Shown in pieces: positions 8,094-17,308 of a DNA stretch of 58,576 nucleotides (its first letter is position 1; each line of letters starts with the position of its first letter). The translations under genes were made by a program, and so were the position numbers. The stretch comes from Klebsiella pneumoniae (GTDB lineage: Bacteria; Pseudomonadota; Gammaproteobacteria; Pseudomonadales; Pseudohongiellaceae). The notes under the pieces are model-generated. The model made no database searches. It saw nothing but the letters and a program-made list of their open reading frames with translations, and was not told the DNA's origin. Location: positions 1 to 58,576 of the forward strand of contig CAMCRC010000005.1 of NCBI GenBank assembly GCA_945877175.1, written 5' to 3'.

Positions 8094-10631
8094 TTAGATG
8101 TCCATCTTGAAGCGTGCGTACCAGAAGGCGCCGTTCGGGCTGAACGCGCCGCCAGTGATGTACTTGTTGCTGGTGGTGGCGCTGAAATCCACAGGACGGA
8201 CCTTCTCAGGCGCCGTATTGAGGATGTTGTCCGCACCTACGATGAACGTGTAACGGTCACGCAGTGTGTAAGCCACTTCGCTACCGAAGATGACCTCGCT
8301 GCCTACCCAGTAGTCGCGCGCTGGTACGGCATTGGCGGGAACCGACAGGTACTCGTCGTAGTAGTTGGCTTGCAGCGTGAATCTCCAGTCGCCCAGATTG
8401 TGATTCGCGCGGAAGTTGCCACGGTTCGCGGGAATACCGTCCTCCAGGTCAGCAATGTTGGCGCGGGTCAAAAGGCCCGGTGTCAACTTGGTCAGCTCCT
8501 GCTTGGTCCATGCCCAAGAGGCTGCGAACTCAGTGTTGCCCCAGTCTTCGAAGTCCATGCCCCATGAACCGACGATTTCCACACCCTCGTTGGTGGTGGA
8601 CATGTCGTTGGTATAGTAGTTGAAGGACACGATGCTGCGAGCGCCAGAGATGCCTGAGTTTTCCAGTTGCTGAGCAATCGCCGGCGTGATGTCGAAGGTT
8701 GCTGAGTTCAGGATGCGGTCATCCAGGTCGATGCGGTAGTAGTCGATGGTCAGATCCACACCGCCAAATTCTGTTGCCAGACCGATGCTGTAGTTGGTGG
8801 ACTCTTCCGGAGTCAGTACCTTGCCGCCGAACAATTGGGAGATCGGGTTGGTCGGAGGAATCTGACCTTGTGTTACAGGAATGCTGTCCACAACGCCGGT
8901 GCTGATGTTGGAGATATTGGCCTGACCCGGTGACGGAGCGCGGAAACCCGTGCTGATCGTGCTGCGGATATTGGTCGTCTCTGTCAGCGCATAGCGTGCA
9001 GTCAGCTTGCCATTGGTGGTGCCGCCGAAGGTGTTGTAGAAGTCTTCGTAGCGGATTGCAGCGCCGAGCAACAGTCTGTCAGTGGCATCCACTTCCAGGT
9101 CGGCATAGATGCTCCAGTTCTTGCGGTCCCAGGTACCCTGCTGGTCCGGGCCGAAACCCTGGAAGCCGTCAGAACCTACGCCAGCACCGAAGTCAGCGTA
9201 TTCGCCGATGCGATAGGAGTCTTGATCTTCGGAGCCCACTTTGAAAATCTCACGACGCCATTCGATACCGTAGGCAACGTTCAGCGGAGAGTACAGGCCC
9301 ACGTCGAACGGCTTGGACAGGTCGAGGTTGATGTTGTTCTCGATCGTCGTGTAGATGCCTGGCTCGAAGCTGGTGGGAGAGTTCGGTCCCATGGAGGGGT
9401 TGGTCGTGTTAGAGAGGAGGTAAGTCATCTCGGAGAACCCATTGCCCAGGCTCAGGTCGTACGTCGTGCCATCGTTCAGCTCGCCACGGATGCCGGTCAC
9501 GTTGGACATGTCGACGTTCTGGCCGCCGAAGTCTGGCGTGTAGCCGCCTGGGAACATTTCCAGGAACGTGAAGCACTGTGGGTCGGCCAGGCCGGCATTG
9601 CGGGCTGCGACTGAGCTGGTGACTTTGGTGGTGGCATTCACGCCGCGCGGAATGGTTGGGCAGGTGGTGCCGGTGCCTGGTGTCTGATCGAAGAACAGCT
9701 GGTTGGCGCCGCGGGTAAATACGCCACCACGGTTCTCAGGGTTGCGGAAGAAGAAGCCGAGCTCTACTTCCTTCTCGCTGTAGCCAGAGAAGGAGTAAAG
9801 CTCCTGATCGCCGCCCAGGTCCATGCCGATATTCGCAAACAGATTCACGATTTCAGTGTCCGGCAGGCCCTGGTGCTGTGCGTTCACACGCACGGCGCTG
9901 TTGCCGTTGTTGATCAGCGTCTGCGCGTCGCCGCGCTGAATGCTGCGGTCGCTGCGCTTCTGGTTGGTCATGTCCATGGTCAAGCTGGCAAAACCATTGT
10001 TGCCCAGCGGCAGGCCAAGGTTGGCAGCGACGTAGTTGAGCTGGCCGTCATTGGTCTCTGTCAGGATGCCAGTCTTGGTTTCGATAGACAGGCCTTCACG
10101 ATTTTCCTTCAGCTGGAAGTTGATCACGCCGGCGATGGCGTCGGAGCCGTACTGAGCAGCAGCGCCGTCACGCAGCACTTCTACTTGGCGCAGTGCAATT
10201 GGAGGAATCTGAGAGACGTCTGGGAAATGCGTGCCCTGACGGCCGAACTGCACAGCGGCGGAACGGTGACGACGCTTGCCGTTCACCAGTACCAGCGTGT
10301 CGTCTGCAGGCAGGCCGCGCAGGGTAGCAGGGCGAACCAGGCTGCTGGAGTCGTTGATGTCCTGCACGTCCACGTTGAACGTCGGAACCAGGTTGCGCAG
10401 CAGGTCGTTCATGTCGGCAGTGCCCTGATCCGAGAAGTCGGAGGCAGAGAACACGTCTACGGGTGCAGCGGAGTCAAGCGCCGTGCGCGGTGCGCGACGT
10501 GAACCGATGATTACTACTTCTTCAATTTCTTCAGCCGCCGGCGCCTGGGCCATGGCGACTGGTGCAGTGGCTGCCACGGAGCCCAGCAGGGCGGCAACCG
10601 ACGACAGCGTCAGCAGGTTTGATATTTTCAT
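8094..10631 (-). CDS. TonB-dependent outer-membrane receptor
   Basis: This is an 845-residue active transporter of the outer membrane, energised by TonB-ExbBD. It has a signal peptide (MKISNLLTLSSVAALLGS, cleavage near AMAQ) and then a TonB box EEVVIIGSRR. The plug domain (roughly residues 50-170) has RPATLRGLPADDTLVLVNGKR and QVEVLRDGAAAQYGSDAIAG. The rest is a 22-stranded barrel with typical STGFRAPS and SIGLATEF strands. It ends WYARFKMDI, without the usual terminal Phe but with aromatic strand residues. The ligand is unknown. Its position beside amine-oxidase, RidA and cytochrome genes suggests uptake of the compound degraded there rather than iron. The promoter region upstream holds an AATACCT inverted repeat. 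Confidence 0.93.
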   Translation of the reverse strand: MKISNLLTLSSVAALLGSVAATAPVAMAQAPAAEEIEEVVIIGSRRAPRTALDSAAPVDVFSASDFSDQGTADMNDLLRNLVPTFNVDVQDINDSSSLVRPATLRGLPADDTLVLVNGKRRHRSAAVQFGRQGTHFPDVSQIPPIALRQVEVLRDGAAAQYGSDAIAGVINFQLKENREGLSIETKTGILTETNDGQLNYVAANLGLPLGNNGFASLTMDMTNQKRSDRSIQRGDAQTLINNGNSAVRVNAQHQGLPDTEIVNLFANIGMDLGGDQELYSFSGYSEKEVELGFFFRNPENRGGVFTRGANQLFFDQTPGTGTTCPTIPRGVNATTKVTSSVAARNAGLADPQCFTFLEMFPGGYTPDFGGQNVDMSNVTGIRGELNDGTTYDLSLGNGFSEMTYLLSNTTNPSMGPNSPTSFEPGIYTTIENNINLDLSKPFDVGLYSPLNVAYGIEWRREIFKVGSEDQDSYRIGEYADFGAGVGSDGFQGFGPDQQGTWDRKNWSIYADLEVDATDRLLLGAAIRYEDFYNTFGGTTNGKLTARYALTETTNIRSTISTGFRAPSPGQANISNISTGVVDSIPVTQGQIPPTNPISQLFGGKVLTPEESTNYSIGLATEFGGVDLTIDYYRIDLDDRILNSATFDITPAIAQQLENSGISGARSIVSFNYYTNDMSTTNEGVEIVGSWGMDFEDWGNTEFAASWAWTKQELTKLTPGLLTRANIADLEDGIPANRGNFRANHNLGDWRFTLQANYYDEYLSVPANAVPARDYWVGSEVIFGSEVAYTLRDRYTFIVGADNILNTAPEKVRPVDFSATTSNKYITGGAFSPNGAFWYARFKMDI

Positions 10632-10771
10632 AGTTACTTATCCCTTTTCATTCGTTTCTTTGGTTGCGAAAGAGAGACCGGGTTCCTTGTACTGTGGGTA
10701 TAGTAGCCCGACCTTGATAGCCTCTCGATTATCTGCGGCGACCTCCCCAAAGTCCTCCTAAAAACATTCTG

Positions 10772-10798
10772 AATACCTCCTAGAGCTGTTCAGGTATT
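10772..10798. promoter_or_regulatory. Inverted repeat AATACCT-N13-AGGTATT upstream of the TonB receptor
   Basis: AATACCT (10772-10778) and AGGTATT (10792-10798) are perfect inverted halves 13 bases apart, about 140 bases upstream of the receptor ATG at 10631. They lie in the 264-base gap after the regulator gene. The symmetry and place fit an operator, perhaps for the adjacent CadC-like regulator. Confidence 0.35.
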
Positions 10799-10895
10799 GA
10801 ATTCATTGGGAATTTCGAGAATTGATCCGGGGCTGGAGCGTGATTGCCAGTAGAGATGATGTGAGGGATGCGTGGCGTCGCGTTGTGCGGATGAG

Positions 10896-12989
10896 TCAGT
10901 CAAGGATGCTTTGGTGTTGCATTCCCGCGAGCTTTCGGGACTCCAGCTCTGCCCAGTCTTCTGGGTTCCAGAGGTTGTTGCGGGACATGAAGGTGCCGGA
11001 ATCATAGGCAATTCTGGCGCTTTCACTCAGGCTGATGCCCGTCACGCTTTCCATTGCAATGACTCCTTCCATGAGGCGGCGCTGCCAGCTGATGCCAAAA
11101 TCAAGGTCTTCAAGGACCGCCTGGTAGCGGGGATCTTCCAGAACTGCATCCGGGAAATATTTCTCAGTGCCATGGGTGACGTTGAACAGTCGGCGCTTCT
11201 GCAGCGGCGGAATGTTGCGCCAGAATGTCACGCCTGTTTCCACGTCACCCAGCATGAAGCTGAGAGCCCCCTTGGTGAAGTTGAAGTCTTCGCCTGCACT
11301 CATGATTGCCTGATAGGCAGCATTGCCCAGAACGATCTCGCCACCGAGAAAGCCGATCACCGCCTCACTGTAATGCGCCAGAATGCCGTCCTTGTCGACG
11401 TCACGCTGGCGGTTCAGAAACATCTCGGCCTGGCGGAAATCGCCGGCGAGAGCGAGATTGGTTGCAACAGAGCCCAGGAAGCCAACATGGTAAGGGCGTT
11501 CCTGCAGCTGTCCCTTGGCCGACAGCAGCATGGCGCGGGGCGCCTGAATATTGCTGCGGTAGCTCCACACTTCGTCCGGTGAAATCTCGAACGGGCCGAC
11601 TTCATTCGCCTTGTCCAGGAATTGCGAGGCTTCGTCATAAAGGCGGGCGCCGATCAGAAACAGGGCGTAATGGGCCATTGCATAGTCGGGCGGGTTGCCG
11701 GAGAGAATCTGTTCGCGCAACTGCGCTTCCTGCTGCACCTGACTGGTGCCACTCATGCGCAGCTTGATCTCGTTGATTGAATGGAGCGCTTCGCTGTCCG
11801 GGGCGATACGGGCGACTTCGCGATGGATGCTGCTGATAAGCTCGCTCAAGTCCTGAATGCGCTCGCTGCCGCTGTACACCGCCATGTTGTTGGCTGCCGT
11901 GGCTGCGCCATGATACGCGTTGACGAATCCCGGGTCGGCCTCAAGTGCCGACATGTAATAGTCGATGGCGCGCTGGAAATCGTCCGGACTGAATTGGTTG
12001 TAGTAGAACTCACCCCGCAGAAAGCGTTCGTAGGCGATGGCGTTGGTGGTGCCCCAGTCCAGCATCTGCTCCCGCTCTGACTCGTCGAGGTGCACACTGA
12101 GGGCACTGACCACGCTGTTGACGATTTGATCCTGCAAGCCAAAGAGATCTTCTATCGGCAGGTCGAACTGCTCGGAATATTGGTGAACACCGTCACTGGC
12201 GCGAGTCAGTTGCACGGTGACCCGCATGCGCCCTTCTGCCGTCTGCACGCTGCCATGCAGCACGTGGTCCGCATTGAGGTCCCTGCCGCGGTCGGCCGCT
12301 CGCTCGGCGCGTCGGCCTTCTTCGTCATCGGCCAGATCACGGGAAGGAGAAAGCACTTCCATGTGGCTGAGTTTCGACAGACCGTCTACAAGCGATTCGC
12401 GCAGTCCGTCGGTCAGAAACTGGTTCTCCGTATTCAGGCCGCGGTTGATGAAGGGCAGCACTGCCAGGCGGACAACTTCGTCCTTGTCACTGACAACCTG
12501 GCTGCCCGGCCAGATCAGCAGAGTCAGCAAGACACCGGCTGCGGCGATGCCTGCAGCCAGGCGCTTGTCCACCAGTGCGCTGAAGAATGGGGGCCTGCGC
12601 GGACCCGAAGGCGACAGGAGAGTGGTGCCGGCCTCCGTGCTGGAATCTGTCGCAGGAACCTGCGGGCGAATCACTTCCGCAATCAGCGAATAGCCGCGTT
12701 TCGGGATTGTGCGGATGTAGCTGGGGTTGTGTGCATCGTCGCCGAGGGCGCTGCGCAGTTCGGCAATCGCCTTGTGAACGGCATGATCGGAGGGGAAAGT
12801 GCCCTGCCAGAATCGAGTCAGGAGCTCCTCGTGGCTGATGACATTGCCGGGACTCTGTGCCAGGCAGTCAAGCACGTCCATGCTTCGAGGGGTAACTTTC
12901 ACCTCGATGTCGCCCTGAGTCAGGGTGCATGTCGTCAGCGATACTTCCCAATCGCCAATCCTGTACTTGTTGATTTTGTCGGATGCCAC
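10896..12989 (-). CDS. CadC-like winged-helix regulator with transmembrane segment, FlgO/TolB-like domain and TPR repeats
   Basis: This is a membrane-spanning transcriptional regulator. The N-terminus is an OmpR/PhoB-type winged helix (INKYRIGDWEV, HEELLTRFWQG, then AIAELRSALGDD and IRTIPKRGYSL). A single membrane segment follows (LAAGIAAAGVLLTLLIW). The periplasmic part opens with VVRLAVLPFINRG, as in FlgO/TolB-N-like sensor domains, and continues with TPR-type helical repeats to the C-terminus. The start is uncertain: no ATG lies before the winged helix. GTG at 12989 fits the domain edge, while TTG at 13103 or GTG at 13040 would add 38 or 17 residues. It diverges from the amine oxidase gene and heads toward the TonB receptor, so it likely controls one or both in response to an envelope signal. 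Confidence 0.88.
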   Translation of the reverse strand: MASDKINKYRIGDWEVSLTTCTLTQGDIEVKVTPRSMDVLDCLAQSPGNVISHEELLTRFWQGTFPSDHAVHKAIAELRSALGDDAHNPSYIRTIPKRGYSLIAEVIRPQVPATDSSTEAGTTLLSPSGPRRPPFFSALVDKRLAAGIAAAGVLLTLLIWPGSQVVSDKDEVVRLAVLPFINRGLNTENQFLTDGLRESLVDGLSKLSHMEVLSPSRDLADDEEGRRAERAADRGRDLNADHVLHGSVQTAEGRMRVTVQLTRASDGVHQYSEQFDLPIEDLFGLQDQIVNSVVSALSVHLDESEREQMLDWGTTNAIAYERFLRGEFYYNQFSPDDFQRAIDYYMSALEADPGFVNAYHGAATAANNMAVYSGSERIQDLSELISSIHREVARIAPDSEALHSINEIKLRMSGTSQVQQEAQLREQILSGNPPDYAMAHYALFLIGARLYDEASQFLDKANEVGPFEISPDEVWSYRSNIQAPRAMLLSAKGQLQERPYHVGFLGSVATNLALAGDFRQAEMFLNRQRDVDKDGILAHYSEAVIGFLGGEIVLGNAAYQAIMSAGEDFNFTKGALSFMLGDVETGVTFWRNIPPLQKRRLFNVTHGTEKYFPDAVLEDPRYQAVLEDLDFGISWQRRLMEGVIAMESVTGISLSESARIAYDSGTFMSRNNLWNPEDWAELESRKLAGMQHQSILD

Positions 12990-13278
12990 GGCTTGATCGT
13001 TCGTGAGTGGGCGGACAGGGTCCGTCAGTGGAAACGGCACATGATGAGTGGCTTCAAGTAGAGCGCACAAACGGTGCAAGGTCAAGGCGGACGCTGGCTG
13101 CAATGGGTCAGTGGTGCCGTCGTGCGCAGCGGAATTAGGAGGTTTTCAGAAGCTTTTTGGGAGGACTTTCCAGCTGCCGCACGGAATACTCCGACACTGT
13201 CCAATCTCCGGTTTCGCGGACACATTCCACATGTGATGCCGTTTCACAAGCAGCATTGATTTAAAAGAGGATCAGCAC

Positions 13279-14850
13279 GTGTCAAAACCAGTTACCCGAC
13301 GAGAATTCCTGAATCTGATCGCCGCCACCGGCGGTACCGCCGCAGTCCTCGGTATAACCGGGGCTCTGGGCATGATCCCCGGCAGTGCAACCGCCTCTGT
13401 TCCCGAGCTTCTCCGGTTAAGCAATCAAAATCGCAAGGTCGTCATTCTGGGCGCAGGCATCTCCGGACTGACAGTGGCCTACGAGCTGGGCAAAGCCGGT
13501 TATGACTGCACCGTGCTGGAAGGATCTCATCGCGCGGGCGGCCGCATCTTCACCGTGCGCGCCGGCACCCTCATCGACGAGATTGGCAATCCCCAGTACT
13601 GCGAATGGGACGACGAGCCTCACATGTTCTTCAACGCCGGTGCTGCCCGCATTCCCAGCACGCACAGCAATGTCCTGCATTACTGCAAGGAGCTGGGTGT
13701 CGATCTCGAGCTCTTCATCAACGAGAACAAGATGGCCTGGATTCAGGACGACGCCATCATGGGTGGCAAGCCCATTCGCAACGCCGAGTTCACCACCAAT
13801 GTGCGTGGTTTCATGGCCGAACTGATGTCCAAAGCCATGTCAGAACTGGAGCTTGATCAGCCTTTCACTGACGAAGAAGCCGGCCTGGTCATGAACATGA
13901 TTCGCGCCTTCGGGGACCTTGGTCCGGACAACCGCTTCACGGGCAGCACCCGTGCAGGTTATGCCTCCGGCAACTACGTCACGCACACCGTGCAGAAAGA
14001 CATGATCGATGTGCGCAATCTGCTGCGTGCCAATGCCACGCGCCAGGTCATCAGTGACAACGAGGGTGAAACCGGCCCGATGCTGATGCAGCCCACAGGC
14101 GGCATGGACCGAATTCCTGCAGGGTTCACCCGTCAGCTGGATGGCAAGATCAAATATCGCGCCTTTGTTCTGAGCACCAATTTGACGGACAAAGGGGTTG
14201 CCGTCGAGTATCGCCAGGACGGTCAGACCCACACGATCGAAGCCGATTACTGTTTCAACTGCATCCCCAGCCATTTCATGAGTGGCATCCAGAACAACCT
14301 GCCGGCCGACTACATTCAGGCCATGAAGTACATCCGCCGCGGCACTGCCTACAAGGCGGCCTTCCAGGCAAAGGAGCGCTTCTGGGAGAAGCAGGGCATC
14401 TTCGGCGGCATCAGCTGGACCAATCAGCCAATTCGCCAGATCTGGTACCCGCCACACGGCATTCACAAGGCCAAGGGCGTCGTCCTTGCTGCGTATGATT
14501 ACGGCAACGGCATGCCCTTCACGCGCATGACCCAGGAACAGCGCATTGAAGCGATGGTTGCGCAGGGCGAGAAAGTGCATCCGGATTACCGCCAGCAGGT
14601 TGAAAAAGGCGTCACCATTGCCTGGCATCGTATGAATTACATGCTGGGTTGTTCTGCCCGCTGGAACGTCGAGACTCCGGAAGAACAAGCCATATTCGCC
14701 AGACTGCAGGGTTCCGTGGATGGGCGTTACTGGTGTATTGGCGATCAGGTCAGCCACCACACCGCCTGGATGGAAAGCGCCATTCAGTCCGCCCATGTCG
14801 CCCTCGCGGATCTGGATGCCCGTGTTCGAGCTGAGGCCACAAGCGCCTGA
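13279..14850 (+). CDS. Tat-exported flavin monoamine oxidase family protein
   Basis: This FAD-dependent amine oxidase (523 aa) should convert an amine to an imine and then an aldehyde or keto acid, releasing H2O2 or passing electrons to a carrier. It begins with a twin-arginine signal (VTRREFLNLIAATGG), so the folded flavoprotein is exported. The FAD-binding fold starts at about residue 54 (VVILGAGISGLTVAYELG, with the Glu after the second strand) and the motif RAGGRIFTVR follows. The C-terminal FAD segment has YWCIGDQVSHHTAWMESAIQSA, matching the GD..s...GW..gA..SG pattern. The start is GTG at 13279 with AGAGGA upstream. The ggt gene follows 30 bases later. The substrate is not identifiable; L-amino acid oxidase or polyamine oxidase activity are both possible. 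Confidence 0.92.
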   Translation: MSKPVTRREFLNLIAATGGTAAVLGITGALGMIPGSATASVPELLRLSNQNRKVVILGAGISGLTVAYELGKAGYDCTVLEGSHRAGGRIFTVRAGTLIDEIGNPQYCEWDDEPHMFFNAGAARIPSTHSNVLHYCKELGVDLELFINENKMAWIQDDAIMGGKPIRNAEFTTNVRGFMAELMSKAMSELELDQPFTDEEAGLVMNMIRAFGDLGPDNRFTGSTRAGYASGNYVTHTVQKDMIDVRNLLRANATRQVISDNEGETGPMLMQPTGGMDRIPAGFTRQLDGKIKYRAFVLSTNLTDKGVAVEYRQDGQTHTIEADYCFNCIPSHFMSGIQNNLPADYIQAMKYIRRGTAYKAAFQAKERFWEKQGIFGGISWTNQPIRQIWYPPHGIHKAKGVVLAAYDYGNGMPFTRMTQEQRIEAMVAQGEKVHPDYRQQVEKGVTIAWHRMNYMLGCSARWNVETPEEQAIFARLQGSVDGRYWCIGDQVSHHTAWMESAIQSAHVALADLDARVRAEATSA

Positions 14851-14880
14851 CCGGCACACTGAGCGCCATTGGAGACAAGC

Positions 14881-16605
14881 ATGTTGAAGGCAGTTTCGAT
14901 CAGATCATTGAGTGCCAGGAAGCCACTGGCTCGACTGCTGGTGGCGCTGCTGCTGGCCTTGCAGGGCTTTGGCGGCGCCTCGTGGGCGAACACAGTTACC
15001 GGCAGCAACGGGGCAGTCAGCTCCCGTTCGGCACTGGCCTCTGAAGTTGGGGTCGAGATTCTGCGACAGGGGGGCAATGCCATCGATGCCGCAGTAGCCG
15101 TTGGCTTTGCTCTGGCGGTGACATACCCGTCCGCCGGCAATATCGGTGGAGGCGGCTTCATGGTGCTTCGGCTTGCCGATGGCCAGGTGCTGACGCAGGA
15201 CCATCGCGAAAAGGCCCCGCTGACAGCTTCTACCGACATGTTCCTGGATGCCAATGGTGACGTGGATCGCGAGTTGTCGCTGTTCAGTCTGCAGGCTTCC
15301 GGCGTTCCGGGATCTGTCGCTGGCATGCTGGATGCTCTGGAAAAGCACGGCACCATGACGCGAGAGCAGGTGCTGGCCCCAGCCATTGCGCTCGCGGAGC
15401 AAGGCTTCGTGCTGAACGAAGACCTCGCCGGTGACTTCAACGACACCATGCCCTACTTCGAGCGCCATCCGGCATCGCAGACCATCTTCACCAACAACGG
15501 CTCGCCTTACCGGGCCGGCGATCTGTTTGTACAGGCGGATCTGGCTGAAAGTCTGAAGCGCGTGTCTGCCCAGGGGCGTGACGGCTTCTACAAGGGGCCG
15601 ACGGCCGACCTGATCGTGGCCGAGATGCAGCGCAATGGGGGACTGATCAGCCACGAAGACCTCGAGACGTACGACGTTGTCTGGCGTGAGCCGATCCGCG
15701 GCGACTATCGCGGCTACGAGGTCTGGTCCATGCCGCCCCCGTCTTCCGGCGGCGTGGTGCTGATGCAGATTCTGAACATGCTGGAATCTTATGACATCGG
15801 CACACTGGGATGGGGCAGCTCGCAGACCGTGCATCTGACGGTAGAAGCGCTGCGTCGCGCCTATGCCGATCGCGCCGAGCATCTTGGCGACCCCGACTTC
15901 TACCCCGTGCCCATCGACAAGCTGATCAGCAAGGACTACGCCCTGGAGCGCTTCGTGGGCATGGACCCGCAGGCAGCCAGTGACAGTGAAGAAATATTCG
16001 CGGGCAACTGGGTGGATGAGAGTATGGACACCACCCACTTCTCTGTCTTGGATGGGCAGGGCAATGCCGTGTCAGTGACGACCACCCTCAATGGCAGCTA
16101 TGGCAATCGCATCGTAGTGCCGGGCGCCGGCTTCCTGCTCAACAACGAGATGGATGACTTCTCTGCGAAACCCGGCAGTCCCAACATGTATGGGCTACTC
16201 GGCGGCGAAGCCAACAAGATAGAGCCTGGCAAGCGCATGCTCAGCTCCATGACGCCGACAATTGTTGTCAAAGACGGCGCCACGGTGCTGGTCACCGGGT
16301 CTCCTGGTGGTTCTACCATCATCAACACGGTTCTCCATATCGTCATGAATGTCATAGATCATGGCATGGGCGTGGAAGAGGCCGTGGCGAGTCCACGTTT
16401 CTATCACCAGTGGAAGCCCGACCAGATCCGCTTCGAGCGTGATTCCATCAGTGCTGAAACCCGCTCCACACTCGAGTCCATGGGGCACCGTGGTTTTGTA
16501 GAGGCCGGGTTTGCCTATGGCGATGCCAATTCCATCGTTGTGCAGGACGGGCAGATTGAAGCCACGTCAGATCCCCGCAGTGCAGGAGGCGCAGCCGCGT
16601 ATTGA
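14881..16605 (+). CDS. ggt: Gamma-glutamyltransferase (gamma-glutamyltranspeptidase)
   Basis: This periplasmic enzyme hydrolyses or transfers the gamma-glutamyl group of glutathione and related amides (574 aa). The ATG at 14881 has GGAG upstream and gives a signal peptide (ARLLVALLLALQGF, cleavage near SWA). A TTG 12 bases earlier is less likely. The precursor should self-cleave before Thr384 in DTTHFSVLDG, the start of the small subunit. Substrate-binding motifs NNEMDDFSAKPG, MLSSMTPTI and GSPGGSTIINTV are all present. It is in an operon with the amine oxidase. It could release glutamate and free amines from gamma-glutamylated amines before oxidation, which is an attractive but unproven link. 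A strong terminator follows. Confidence 0.96.
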   Translation: MLKAVSIRSLSARKPLARLLVALLLALQGFGGASWANTVTGSNGAVSSRSALASEVGVEILRQGGNAIDAAVAVGFALAVTYPSAGNIGGGGFMVLRLADGQVLTQDHREKAPLTASTDMFLDANGDVDRELSLFSLQASGVPGSVAGMLDALEKHGTMTREQVLAPAIALAEQGFVLNEDLAGDFNDTMPYFERHPASQTIFTNNGSPYRAGDLFVQADLAESLKRVSAQGRDGFYKGPTADLIVAEMQRNGGLISHEDLETYDVVWREPIRGDYRGYEVWSMPPPSSGGVVLMQILNMLESYDIGTLGWGSSQTVHLTVEALRRAYADRAEHLGDPDFYPVPIDKLISKDYALERFVGMDPQAASDSEEIFAGNWVDESMDTTHFSVLDGQGNAVSVTTTLNGSYGNRIVVPGAGFLLNNEMDDFSAKPGSPNMYGLLGGEANKIEPGKRMLSSMTPTIVVKDGATVLVTGSPGGSTIINTVLHIVMNVIDHGMGVEEAVASPRFYHQWKPDQIRFERDSISAETRSTLESMGHRGFVEAGFAYGDANSIVVQDGQIEATSDPRSAGGAAAY

Positions 16606-16653
16606 TTGACCGTTCATGCCTTACTCTCATAGACGTTGTAGTGACGTTTTTTC

Positions 16654-16685
16654 GGGAAGACCCGCAAGGCTCTTCCCTTTTTTTT
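16654..16685 (+). terminator. Rho-independent terminator after ggt
   Basis: GGGAAGA (16654-16660) pairs with TCTTCCC (16671-16677), an inner CC/GG pair is closed by GCAA, and eight T residues follow. It lies 49 bases after the ggt stop. Confidence 0.9.
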
Positions 16686-16792
16686 GGCGCTTTTTCTGGT
16701 CAGTATGATGTATTCGAGTAGAATGCCGGGCAAAACCACTCCCAGCACTGGCATTGGCCAAGCCTTCGCACTCCGAGGATTTCATCCTACCC

Positions 16793-17287
16793 ATGAAGAC
16801 GCTTTATTTGCTCAGACACGCAAAATCGAGCTGGGCGGCGCCCGACCAAAAAGATTACGACCGCCCCCTTGATGAGCGCGGCCTTCAGGATGCTCCGGAA
16901 ATGGCTGCCCGGCTCAAAGCCCGCGCGGTCAGTGTCGATCTGGTGGTCAGCAGCCCTGCGCTGCGCGCATTGAGCACCGCGCGCATCGTTTGTGAAGTTC
17001 TGGGAAAGGGGCAGGCCTGCATTCTGGAGAATCGGCAGATCTATCTTGCGGGCAGCCCCAAACTGCAACAGCTCATCAGCCTTTTCGATGAGTCGGCAGA
17101 CAGCGCCATGCTGGTGGCACACAACCCGGCACTCACCGATCTCGCCAATGATCTGGCCCGTGCAGGAATCGAGAATATTCCCACGTGCGGTCTCGTGGCA
17201 TTGTCATTGCCCATAGAACACTGGGCAGAGCTGCAGCCAGGTATCGCCACGCTGTTGAGTTTTGAATTCCCTGAAAATCCCGTCTAG
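16793..17287 (+). CDS. sixA: SixA-type phosphohistidine phosphatase (histidine phosphatase family)
   Basis: This is a 164-residue cytosolic histidine phosphatase. The catalytic RHG-type motif is LYLLRHAKSSW at the N-terminus, followed by DYDRPLDERG and the second catalytic His in AMLVAHNPALTDLA. SixA removes phosphate from phosphohistidine on HPt domains or the nitrogen PTS. Length and motifs fit SixA rather than phosphoglycerate mutases. ATG at 16793 starts directly at the fold; a GAGG lies 14 bases upstream, rather far. It is followed 21 bases later by the chaN-like gene and probably shares a transcript with it. Confidence 0.85.
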   Translation: MKTLYLLRHAKSSWAAPDQKDYDRPLDERGLQDAPEMAARLKARAVSVDLVVSSPALRALSTARIVCEVLGKGQACILENRQIYLAGSPKLQQLISLFDESADSAMLVAHNPALTDLANDLARAGIENIPTCGLVALSLPIEHWAELQPGIATLLSFEFPENPV

Positions 17288-17308
17288 ATCTGCGCAACCA
17301 GGAACGTC

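Noticed and set aside
12090-13061. 323-codon plus-strand frame opposite the CadC-like regulator
   Set aside because: Antisense shadow with no recognisable domain; the minus frame has a winged helix, membrane segment and TPRs.
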